A stretch of 47,121 bases of DNA from Rubrivivax sp. (GTDB lineage: Bacteria > Pseudomonadota > Gammaproteobacteria > Burkholderiales > Burkholderiaceae_C), in NCBI GenBank assembly GCA_026785885.1, contig JAJAZC010000200.1:1-47121 (forward strand), in the 5' to 3' direction. Positions 30,782 to 38,824 of the stretch are shown one piece after another. The position numbers and the translations under genes are program-made. Under the pieces are notes generated by a model that worked only from the letters and a program-made list of their open reading frames with translations, did no database searches and was not told the DNA's origin. Every line of letters starts with the position of its first letter. The first letter of the stretch is position 1.

Positions 30782-32032
30782 TCATGGCACGACCCCCAGC
30801 GCCTGGTTCAACCGCGACGCTGCGCGTTGCAGCTCGACGGCCGCGCGTGCCGCCTGCAGTTCTGCATCGACACGTTCGGTCTGTGCCTGCAAGCGTGTCG
30901 GTAGATCGATGTGGCCCAACTGAAAAGCGCGTTGCTGCAGGGCCAGCGTGTCGTCCGCCAGGCGCAGCCGCTCCTGCACCAGCTGCACGGCGTCGCTGTG
31001 CAGCTGCAGGTCCTGCCGGGCCTGGGCCTGCGCGGCTGCCAGGCGGCTGGCTTCCTGGGCCCATTCGGCTTCCGCCTCGGCCTTGTCGGTCAGGGCTTGC
31101 AGCGCGTCGATGTCGGCGCCCGAGTTGCTGCCCAGCGGAATGCGCAGGCCGATGCGCGCGCTGCGCGCGTACGGCTCAGCCGCTACAGAGCGGTCGCGTG
31201 TGACGGTCAAGCCCAGCTCGGGGCTGGCATAACGGCCCGCACGCGCTTTGTCGGCCGACGCGCTGGCCAGCGCTGCACGGGCTTGCAGCAGGCCCAGCGC
31301 GGGGTGCGTCATGGCCGGTGCAGCGCTGTCGTGATCTACAGCGCGTTCTGCCGCAGCCGGCAAGGCCTGCAGGCCGGTGAGCGTGAGCCACTGGCGCAAG
31401 CTGGCTTGTCGCAATGCGATGGCCTGCGCCGACACGATGCGCGCTGCTTGCTGGGCCGATTGCGCCTGGTTCAAGTCCAGGCGCGCCATGTCGCCGGCTT
31501 TCACGCGGCGTTCGACATCGGCCGCCAAAGCGCTGGCCGCCGCAAGCTGCTGCGCGGCCAGGTCGGCCTCGGCGCCTTTCAGCCGCGCTTCCCACCAGAG
31601 CTCGCGCAACTCGCCGGCGAGCTGCCAGCGCTGGGCCTGCAAGCGCCGCTCCAGTTGCAAGGCGCCTGCGTCGGCAGCGCGGCGCAAGGCAGCGCGCTGA
31701 CCCGGCAGCCACAAGGGCAGCGCGATCTCGGCTTCGGTCTCGCGCGCACCCTGGCTGCTGCCATACGGCTTGTCCGCTCTGTAGCCCAGGCCCAGCGATG
31801 CTGGCTCCGGCAGCAGGCGTGCAGCGGCCGACTGCTGCAGCGCCACCGCGTCACGGGCGGCGCCGGCACTGCGTGCTGCCGGGTGCCGGGCCCAGGCGGC
31901 GGCGAACGCGTCAGCGAAAGCTGCGGGTGTTCCGCCGCTGGGTGTTTCGTTCTGCGGCTGGGCTTGGGCTGTTGCACCAAACAGTCCAACCCCGAGGGCT
32001 GCCAAGCAGGCAGACCGGGACAACTTCGACAT
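30782..32032 (-). CDS. TolC/CzcC-family outer membrane efflux protein
   Basis: Signal peptide; LPLWLPGQRAALRRAADA; RVKAGDMARLDLNQAQSAQQAA; FQLGHIDLPTRLQAQTERVDAELQAARAAVELQRAASRLNQALG. Confidence 0.9.
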   Translation of the reverse strand: MSKLSRSACLAALGVGLFGATAQAQPQNETPSGGTPAAFADAFAAAWARHPAARSAGAARDAVALQQSAAARLLPEPASLGLGYRADKPYGSSQGARETEAEIALPLWLPGQRAALRRAADAGALQLERRLQAQRWQLAGELRELWWEARLKGAEADLAAQQLAAASALAADVERRVKAGDMARLDLNQAQSAQQAARIVSAQAIALRQASLRQWLTLTGLQALPAAAERAVDHDSAAPAMTHPALGLLQARAALASASADKARAGRYASPELGLTVTRDRSVAAEPYARSARIGLRIPLGSNSGADIDALQALTDKAEAEAEWAQEASRLAAAQAQARQDLQLHSDAVQLVQERLRLADDTLALQQRAFQLGHIDLPTRLQAQTERVDAELQAARAAVELQRAASRLNQALGVVP

Positions 32033-32104
32033 GCGCCTCTCCGTGAACTACACAGGAGAAGCCGGCGTCAGGTTTGGTTTGCGATGGGCAAGCGACGGCC
32101 GGCT

Positions 32105-32524
32105 TCAGACAACTGAAGGCGGCACGGTGAGGGGCACATGGTCCAACCGCTCGATCGGGTCGGGGGCGGGCAAAAGCCCATTCGTTAGCTGAAAATTTCG
32201 CGTGGGACTCGAGACGTCCTGTCTCACGACATGGCCGCCCAGCATGGACGAGGCGGCTTCGCACGCGTCGCACGCCGCAGGGACGTCGTCGCTTGCATGG
32301 CCTGCTGCATCACCGACAACCGCCTGCACCAGCGCCGCGGCTTGGCTCCCGACCAACGCAACTTCGCCCTGCAACGACTGCCCGCCTTCAGCCATTGCGG
32401 GCGTGCTGGACGCAGCCGACGCGGCATGGCCGGTGACGTGCACACAACCACCCATGGCCAGTGCATAGCTCGCCTGAAACGGCAACAGGCCGATGAGCAG
32501 CAGCGCTAGAAATTTCCGGAACAT
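32105..32524 (-). CDS. Small exported protein, possibly CzcI-like
   Basis: MFRKFLALLLIGLLPFQASYALA signal peptide; position at head of efflux operon; two CxxC-like cysteines (CDACEA). Confidence 0.5.
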   Translation of the reverse strand: MFRKFLALLLIGLLPFQASYALAMGGCVHVTGHAASAASSTPAMAEGGQSLQGEVALVGSQAAALVQAVVGDAAGHASDDVPAACDACEAASSMLGGHVVRQDVSSPTRNFQLTNGLLPAPDPIERLDHVPLTVPPSVV

Positions 32525-32683
32525 CGACAGGCAGTGAGTACGGGGGCGGAAGGGTTGCAAGACAACGGGCTCGTGCGGGTGCCGCACGTTGACCAAGCGA
32601 TACACATCGGACTGCGCCGCGGCGGCCGCATGCTAGACCAAGACGTCGTGCAGGCGGGTTCTCAAGGCCTCACGCCGCGATCC

Positions 32684-32758
32684 GTGCGCGCCGCGGATAT
32701 CTCGATGGGTGCGCGCCGCGCACGTGTCCATTAGTGCGCGCCGCGCACGTGTCGCCGC
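32684..32758. repeat. 25-bp tandem repeat x3 with palindromic core, spanning the merR stop
   Basis: gtgcgcgccgcggatatctcgatgg / gtgcgcgccgcgcacgtgtccatta / gtgcgcgccgcgcacgtgtcgccgc. Confidence 0.85.
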
Positions 32759-33174
32759 GCGGCGCCTTTGGCGGGGCTGACTGCACCGCTGTTCAGTCCA
32801 CTGAGGATGCCGCATTCATCAGCCCCATGCGACAAGCCGCAGCGCGCCCGCAGCAGCTTCAGCTCACCCGCAAGAGCACGCAGTTCTCGGATGCGCTGCG
32901 CGACATGACGGATGTGGGCATCGAGCAAAGCGTCGACCGCGGCGCAGTCTTGCTGCGGCTTGTCCTTGAAGCCGAGCAGGGCGCGCACCTCGTCCAGGGC
33001 CATGTCAAGACTGCGGCAATGGCGGATGAAGGCCAGCCTATCGACATGTGCGGCGGTGTAGAGGCGGTAGTTGTTCTCGGACCGCTGCGCAGCCGGCAGC
33101 AGGCCCTCGCGCTCGTAGAAGCGGATGGTCTCGACCGGGGTGCCGGTCAGCTCGGCAAGGTTGCCAATGCGCAT
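32731..33174 (-). CDS. cadR: MerR-family Cd/Pb-responsive regulator (CadR/PbrR-like)
   Basis: MRIGNLAELTGTPVETIRFYEREGLLPAAQRSENNYRLY; QDCAAVDALLDAHI; CGLSHGADECGIL cysteine spacing. Confidence 0.88.
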   Translation of the reverse strand: MRIGNLAELTGTPVETIRFYEREGLLPAAQRSENNYRLYTAAHVDRLAFIRHCRSLDMALDEVRALLGFKDKPQQDCAAVDALLDAHIRHVAQRIRELRALAGELKLLRARCGLSHGADECGILSGLNSGAVSPAKGAARRHVRGAH

Positions 33175-33288
33175 GCGGATTCTCTCTTGACGCCATGGCT
33201 TGACTCTACAGCGGCTACAGGGTTTTCAATGGCTGCCGTATGTGCCGAAACAAGCACAAGCACAAGCACACGCACAAGGAAAACGATC

Positions 33289-33914
33289 GTGAGCACCACC
33301 GAATCGAGCACCGCGACAACGCCCGAAACCAAGCCCGAGGCCGCACCGGCTAACAGTTGCGGCGCCTGCCATGCCGATGCGCCCGCGCAAGCGCTGAGGC
33401 CTGACCGCAGGGCTGCTCCTTCGATTGCAAAAGGCGGGCCCCCTTCCGCGTTCCCACCATGGACTGCGCCAGCGAGGAATCCGAGATCCGTCGCGCCGTC
33501 GACAGCATCGACGGCATCCGGACGCTCACGTTTCAGCTTGGCCAGCGCACCTTGGCTATCGATGCGCCGCAAGCCGCCGTCGCGTTGGCCGTCGTCGCCA
33601 TTCGCAAAGCCGGCTTCGATCCGCAGCCGCTGCCGGACCCCGGTGCGAGCTCAACCCACGCGGCAAGCCAGGCCGCTGACGATCACCAGCACGGCGCCAG
33701 ATCGGCAGCCGCCTGGCGCCTGGGCTGGGCGCTGTTGTTGGCGGTCGGCGCCGAACTGCTGGGCTTCTTCGCCCCAAACACGCCGATGTGGAAAGGCGCG
33801 TGGGCGGTGTTCGGCAACGCGTCGATGTGGATGGCGATCTTTGCCGACATGGGCGCCAGCCTGCTGGTGGTGGGCAACGGCCTGTGCTTGCTGAAAGTCA
33901 GGCTGCAGTGCTGA
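33289..33914 (+). pseudogene. Internally deleted, frameshifted P1B-type metal ATPase (CadA/PbrA-like)
   Basis: NSCGACHADAPAQA N-tail, frameshift near 33440, FRVPTMDCASEESEIRRAVDSIDGIRTLTF HMA domain, one TM, then NASMWMAIFADMGASLLVVGNGLCLL C-terminus; no DKTGT or catalytic domains. Confidence 0.85.
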
Positions 33915-33940
33915 AAAAACCTTGCGACCTGAACCGCCCG

Positions 33941-34690
33941 TCAAAGCTGCTGCGCCTGCCGCACCGCCGGCATGTCATCGACAGCGGCCTCAAGGATCGG
34001 CCCGCCGTCTTCCACGTTGACGTAGTGCGGATAGCGCAGGCCGGCTTCTTCCAGCGCTTCGCGCAAGAGCAGCGCGCCTTGCTGCACCTGCGCAATGGCG
34101 GCTTCGGCTGCAGCGGGGGCTGCAGCGGGCAGGAACGACGTGTACGGCAGGTGGCGCGGCTGCAAAGAGGCCGCGTGGCCGCGCCAGGCCAAGCCGTGTT
34201 GGGCCAGCGCGGCAGCCGGGTCCTGGCTGTAGAGGTGGCGACCCGGACCCTGCCAGAACGGTAACTGCCCAACTGCACCGCGCGGGCCCGGCCTCAGCCT
34301 GCATCAGCCGCGACCGTGCCACCGTCTCGAGCATCGCCACACGTGCTTCGACCGTCGGCCCACCGTCGAAGATGTCGACGTAGGTTACGGTGTCGGCGCA
34401 CTCCTCCATCAAGATCGAAAACGGCAGCTCGCCCATCGGGTGCATCTGGCCGATAGCCCACTGCGCGGCCTCAAGCAGCAGTGGCACGTAGATCGGCGTG
34501 TGCGGCATCAGCTAGGCGATGAAAGCCTTGCTTAGGTCGCCGGTCAGGCGCTCGACCTGCGGGTGGGCCATGTCGAAGAAACGCCGGCCCACCGCGTCCC
34601 GGAAAGGGCAGCGCCCGGCGTCGTCGCCGAAGGCGTGGGCGGTAGCGTGAACCCAAGCTCGGTCTGCGCTGGTAGCCGACCAAGACGCCG
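33941..34690 (-). pseudogene. Truncated arginine N-succinyltransferase (AstA/AruF-like)
   Basis: GDDAGRCPFRDAVGRRFFDMAHPQVERLTGDLSKAFIA*LMPHTPIYVPLLLEAAQWAIGQMHPMGELPFSIL..DTVTYVDIFDGGPTVEARVAMLETVARSR; in-frame TAG 34512-34514; 5' part missing, 3' part not clearly assignable. Confidence 0.75.
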
Positions 34691-34693
34691 CTC

Positions 34694-35219
34694 GTGCGGG
34701 CCCCGGACGGCACCGGCTTTCGGGCACCCCGCTTCAGCGAGCTCTACCGGCCCGCAAGCTACGGCAGCAGCCCGGCCTTTATCTACGACTCCGTCACCGA
34801 CAGCTTCGACGTAGGTCATCGATTACGAGCGTCAGTTTGGCAAGCTCGAGCCGCTGGTCAGCAACGTCGGCCGCTTTCTCAACGACCAGGTGATTCAGCG
34901 TTGGCACCACCGCGCCAGCGCCGACTGGGGCGCCGGCGACTTCGGCCTGACGTTGGTCAACACCTGCTAGGGCGGCTACACCGACGACAGCTACCTGCGC
35001 TACGCCGCGCCGCGCCGGGTCGAGGCCTACTCGCTGTGGGACCTGTCGGGTGGTTGGGCCGTCAACAGGCAGCTGCAGCTGCGCGCCGGCCTGCAGAATT
35101 TGCTCGACACCGACCCGCCTTTTTCCAACCCGAGCTACTACTTCCTGTCGACCTACGACCCGACCTACACCGACCCCCGCGGCCACACCTTCTACGCGAG
35201 CCTGAAGTGCCAGTTCTGA
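34694..35219 (+). pseudogene. C-terminal remnant of TonB-dependent receptor
   Basis: GTGFRAPRFSELYRPASYGSSPAFIYD, frameshift near 34810, FLNDQVIQRWHHRASADWGAGDFGLTLVNTC*GGYTDDSYLRYAAPRRVEAYSLWDLSGGWAVNRQLQLRAGLQNLLDTDPPFSNPSYYFLSTYDPTYTDPRGHTFYASLKCQF*. Confidence 0.85.
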
Positions 35220-35334
35220 CGGCAGCGGTCCGGTTTTGCCAGGGCCCGGCGCGCTGCACAGCGCCCCCGGAGCTTTGTTGTTGGTGGCGATCATGGGCGC
35301 GGCCGTGAAGCCGTTCACACCTGATGCCGCTTGT

Positions 35335-35463
35335 AGGAAGTTGCCTGACAAGCCCGCTGGAAGAAGCGGGACTCAAGCCACGGAAATGGCCTGATGCCGG
35401 GGTTCATTTCTGATCCCTACAGTCACTTTCATCCCACCTGAGCCCACCACCACCCGAGACACC
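35335..35463 (+). promoter_or_regulatory. flhDC leader with GGA-in-loop hairpin
   Basis: cccgct-ggaaga-agcggg hairpin (35353-35370); further GGA motifs in taggaag and acggaaat. Confidence 0.35.
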
Positions 35464-35787
35464 ATGACCGCCGACCAAATCCTTGCCGAGATCCGCGAAG
35501 CCAATCTGTCCTATCTGATGCTGGCTCAAAGTTTGATCCGCACCGACCGCGAGCAGGCGCTGTTCCGCCTGGGTGTCAACGAGGACACGGCTGCGCTGAT
35601 CGGCACCTTGACGCCGGCGCAGATGATGAAGATGGCCGGCGGCAACACGCTGCTGTGCCGCTTTCGCATGGACGACGACCTAGTGTGGAACCTGCTCACC
35701 AGCCACGGCAAGGGCGCGGCCAACGACGGCATGAGCCGCCTGCACGCGTCGATCCTGCTCGCCGGCCGGCACCAGGAAGCAGCTTGA
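35464..35787 (+). CDS. flhD: Flagellar transcriptional regulator FlhD
   Basis: ILAEIREANLSYLMLAQSLIRTDREQALFRLGVNEDTAALI; followed by flhC. Confidence 0.96.
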   Translation: MTADQILAEIREANLSYLMLAQSLIRTDREQALFRLGVNEDTAALIGTLTPAQMMKMAGGNTLLCRFRMDDDLVWNLLTSHGKGAANDGMSRLHASILLAGRHQEAA

Positions 35788-35788
35788 C

Positions 35789-36364
35789 ATGGCACGCAGC
35801 AAAAGCATCCTGACCGAAGCCAAGCAGATCGAGCGCGCGGTGACGTTGATTCACCTTGGCGCGCGCCTGCAGGTGCTGGAAAGCGAAACTGACATCAGCT
35901 ACGAGCGCCTGTTGCGCCTGTACAAGGAAGTGGCCGGCAAGAGCCCGAGCAAGGGCCAGCTGCCGTTCTCGACCGACTGGTTCATGACCTGGCAGCCCAA
36001 CATCCACGCCAGTCTGTTTCTCAACACGCACGAGTATCTGAACAAGGTCGCGGTGCTGGACGAGATCGACACCGTCATCAAGGCCTACCAGCTCTACCTG
36101 GAGCAGATGCAGAGCGAAGGCCTGGAGCCGCTGTTGAGCGTGACGCGGGCCTGGCGTCTGGTGAAGTTCGTCGACAACGGCATGTTGACGATGACGGCCT
36201 GCAGCAAGTGTGGTGGCCACTTCGTGACGCACCCGCACGAGATCGCGCGCCACTATGTGTGCGGCCTGTGCAACCCGCCGGCGCGTGCCGGCAAGGGCAA
36301 GATGGCTGGTGCGCTGCAAATTGGCGCGCAGGCCCGCGCCGACCACCACGCGCTGGCGCATTGA
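35789..36364 (+). CDS. flhC: Flagellar transcriptional regulator FlhC
   Basis: RLYKEVAGKSPSKGQLPFSTDWFMTWQPNIHASLF; CSKCGGHFVTHPHEIARHYVCGLC zinc site. Confidence 0.97.
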   Translation: MARSKSILTEAKQIERAVTLIHLGARLQVLESETDISYERLLRLYKEVAGKSPSKGQLPFSTDWFMTWQPNIHASLFLNTHEYLNKVAVLDEIDTVIKAYQLYLEQMQSEGLEPLLSVTRAWRLVKFVDNGMLTMTACSKCGGHFVTHPHEIARHYVCGLCNPPARAGKGKMAGALQIGAQARADHHALAH

Positions 36365-36372
36365 GCGCTTGA

Positions 36373-36435
36373 GCGCACCGCGCGCACCGCGCGCACCGCG
36401 CGCAACGTGGGCAACGGGCACAACGTGGGCAACCT
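36373..36435. repeat. 9-bp tandem repeat (gcgcaccgc to gggcaacgt type) x7
   Basis: gcgcaccgc x3, gcgcaacgt, gggcaacgg, gcacaacgt, gggcaacct, starting 8 nt after flhC stop. Confidence 0.9.
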
Positions 36436-36583
36436 GCGGGGTGAGCGTGATCGGCGCGCCCTGAGGTGTGCCCCGATGAACGCGCGCCGTGCGTCGCCCA
36501 CGCCGACGACAACGCGGCCGTTTGTCACGCCAGGCGGCAGCGGCGCACTCAAGGCGTCAGGCGCCTGAGCCGAAAAACTGGGG

Positions 36584-36666
36584 GTGCAGTGAGAGTTTCA
36601 TTGCACGTCTCCTCCGGGCACAGTTGACTGTGCTTTCAGCGGGCCGCAACCGGCCCGCTTTTTTTT
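36584..36666 (+). ncRNA. Candidate three-hairpin small RNA ending in intrinsic terminator
   Basis: gtgcagtgag-agt-ttcattgcac; linker gtctcctccg; gcacag-ttga-ctgtgc; agcgggccg-caac-cggcccgct followed by T8. Confidence 0.45.
36638..36666 (+). terminator. Rho-independent terminator
   Basis: 9-bp perfect GC-rich stem, 4-nt loop, eight T. Confidence 0.9.
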
Positions 36667-36746
36667 GGCCGACGCGCCGAGCAGGGCCGGCATGACCGGC
36701 GTTATCTGCGGATGCCGTGGCCTACCGCGGCCGACACTGCTGCGGC

Positions 36747-37778
36747 ATGCGCGTCCGGACCCCCACACCAGCGATCGTCCGTCAGACCCTCGGTCTGCGC
36801 TGGCCACAGTGGTTGTTGCTGAGCTTGCAACCGCGCTTGCTACAGCGCGTGCTACAGCGCTTGCAGCCGCGCTTGCAACTGTGCCCACAACCGCGCTGGC
36901 CGATGCCCGCGCTGCTGGCCTGGGCCGCGGCCTGGTCGGTCTACGGCGCTGCGTCTTGGCTGGCAATACCGCTGACGGCTGCGCTGTTGATGGCCACGGC
37001 CACCGGCTCGGCAGCAGCCGGGCTGACGCAGGGCAGGCTGCGGCGTCTGCTGGTGGCCGGCGGCTTTCCGCTGTCGGCATTGGCCTCTGGGCTGACTGCG
37101 GCGTGGCCGACCTGGGCCTGGTTGCTGCTGTTGCTGCCGCTGTCGGTGGCCTACCCGCTGCGGGCTTGGCGTGACGCGCCGTTTTTCCCGACACCGGCTG
37201 CGGCCCTGGTCGGCGTGCACCAGGTCATCGGCCCGGTGCAGCGGCTCGTTGATGCCGGCTGCGGCCTTGGCCATGCGCTGCAGGCGCTGCGTGCCGAATG
37301 GCCGGCAGCGCACTGCGCCGGTGTCGAGTGGAGCCCGCTGCTGGCGCTGCTGGCGCGTTGGCGCTGCCGCTGGGCGCAGATAGAGCGTGCCGACCTGTGG
37401 GCCAGGCCGTGGCACGAACACGATCTGGTCTACGTTTTCCAGCGCCCTGAGAGCATGGTCCGTTTGTGGGCCAAGGCGCAGGCCGAGATGAAGCCGGGTG
37501 CCTGGCTGGCCAGCCTGGAGTTTGCGGTGCCGGGTGTCGAGCCGCAGGCCTGCTGGCACAACGCCGGCCAGCGGCCGCTGTGGCTGTACCGGCCAAATAG
37601 TCCAGGACCCCAAGGGCCCCGGGCCCCCGGCGCTGCGGCTCAATCGAACCGCGGGCCGGCCGATAACCCACGCAAGGTGCAGGCCGGCGCCACCTTGGCC
37701 ATCGCCCGTCGGGCACCCACCAATCACTCTCCCGTCAAGCAGCACTCACCCGGTACCCGCCCGGTACTCACTCGGTAA
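36747..37778 (+). CDS. Class I SAM-dependent methyltransferase-like membrane protein
   Basis: VDAGCGLGHALQALRAEWP SAM motif; N-terminal hydrophobic segments; location between flhC and motA. Confidence 0.75.
   Translation: MRVRTPTPAIVRQTLGLRWPQWLLLSLQPRLLQRVLQRLQPRLQLCPQPRWPMPALLAWAAAWSVYGAASWLAIPLTAALLMATATGSAAAGLTQGRLRRLLVAGGFPLSALASGLTAAWPTWAWLLLLLPLSVAYPLRAWRDAPFFPTPAAALVGVHQVIGPVQRLVDAGCGLGHALQALRAEWPAAHCAGVEWSPLLALLARWRCRWAQIERADLWARPWHEHDLVYVFQRPESMVRLWAKAQAEMKPGAWLASLEFAVPGVEPQACWHNAGQRPLWLYRPNSPGPQGPRAPGAAAQSNRGPADNPRKVQAGATLAIARRAPTNHSPVKQHSPGTRPVLTR
36824..36895. repeat. 12-bp in-frame tandem repeat x6 near methyltransferase N-terminus
   Basis: cttgcaaccgcg cttgctacagcg cgtgctacagcg cttgcagccgcg cttgcaactgtg cccacaaccgcg. 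Confidence 0.88.
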
Positions 37779-37785
37779 ACAGGAC

Positions 37786-38646
37786 ATGTTCGTCATCATC
37801 GGTTGGGTCCTGGCCCTGGGCTGCATCTTCGGCGTGTACGTCGTGCATGGCGGCAACATCGGCGTGATCCTGAAGGCGCTGCCGTTCGAGATGATCACCA
37901 TCTGCGGCGCTGCAGCCGGCGCCTTTTTAGCCAACAACCAGATGAAGGTCGTCAAGGCTTCGATGCGTGGCGTGGCGCAGTGCTTCAAGAGCAGCAAGTT
38001 CAACAAAGCGCGCTACATGGAGCTGCTGGCGCTGTTGTTCGACATCCTGCAGAAGGCGCGCAAGGAAGGCCTGATGTCGATCGAGAAAGACGTCGAGGAG
38101 CCCGGCACCAGCCCGCTGTTTTTGAAGTACCCGACAGTCGGCACCGACCACCACGTCACCGAGTTCATCACCGACTATCTGCGCATGATGGTCTCGGGCA
38201 ACCTCAACGCGCACGAGATCGAATCGCTGATGGACAGCGAGATCGAAACCCACCACGCCGAAGAGCACGCCGCCGTGGCGGCAATAGCGCGGCTGGCAGG
38301 CGGCTTGCCGGCCTTCGGCATCGTGGCTGCGGTGCTGGGTGTCGTCAACACCATGGGCAGCGTCGGCCAACCTCCGGCGGTGCTGGGCGGCATGATCGGC
38401 TCAGCACTGGTCGGCACATTCCTGGGCATCCTGCTGGCCTACGGTTTTGTCGAGCCGCTGGGTGGCCTGCTGGAGCAGAAGGTCGAAGACGCCACCAAAG
38501 AGCTGCAGTGCATCAAGACCACGCTGCTCGCGAGCATGCAGGGCTATGCGCCGCAAGTTGCGATCGAGTTCGGCCGCAAGGTTTTGTACAGCGGCGACCG
38601 CCCGACTTTCGTCGAACTCGAAAGCCACGTGAAGGGCAGGAAATGA
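37786..38646 (+). CDS. motA: Flagellar motor stator protein MotA
   Basis: MFVIIGWVLALGCIFGVYVVHGGN; AAIARLAGGLPAFGIVAAVLGVVNTMGSVGQPPAVLGGMIGSALVGTFLGILLAYGFVEPLG. Confidence 0.97.
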   Translation: MFVIIGWVLALGCIFGVYVVHGGNIGVILKALPFEMITICGAAAGAFLANNQMKVVKASMRGVAQCFKSSKFNKARYMELLALLFDILQKARKEGLMSIEKDVEEPGTSPLFLKYPTVGTDHHVTEFITDYLRMMVSGNLNAHEIESLMDSEIETHHAEEHAAVAAIARLAGGLPAFGIVAAVLGVVNTMGSVGQPPAVLGGMIGSALVGTFLGILLAYGFVEPLGGLLEQKVEDATKELQCIKTTLLASMQGYAPQVAIEFGRKVLYSGDRPTFVELESHVKGRK

Positions 38647-38824
38647 GCGTGTTGACGTCATCGGTCAACGCACAGCGTTGCATCAGCCTGAGCCGACAGT
38701 TGCCCTTGTGGCGCCCAGCAGCCAGTTCGCTGACCAAGGTCATGCCCGTCTCAGGTCCCGGCTCCGTCAAGCCAAAGCATGAACCGGTGGTCAAAACAGG
38801 TGGCGTCATGCCTGGGGGCACACG

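Noticed and set aside
38647-38824. The 178-nt motA-motB gap as a possible extra gene
   Set aside because: No credible ORF; only a weak gttgac...gtcaac hairpin, so not reported as a feature.
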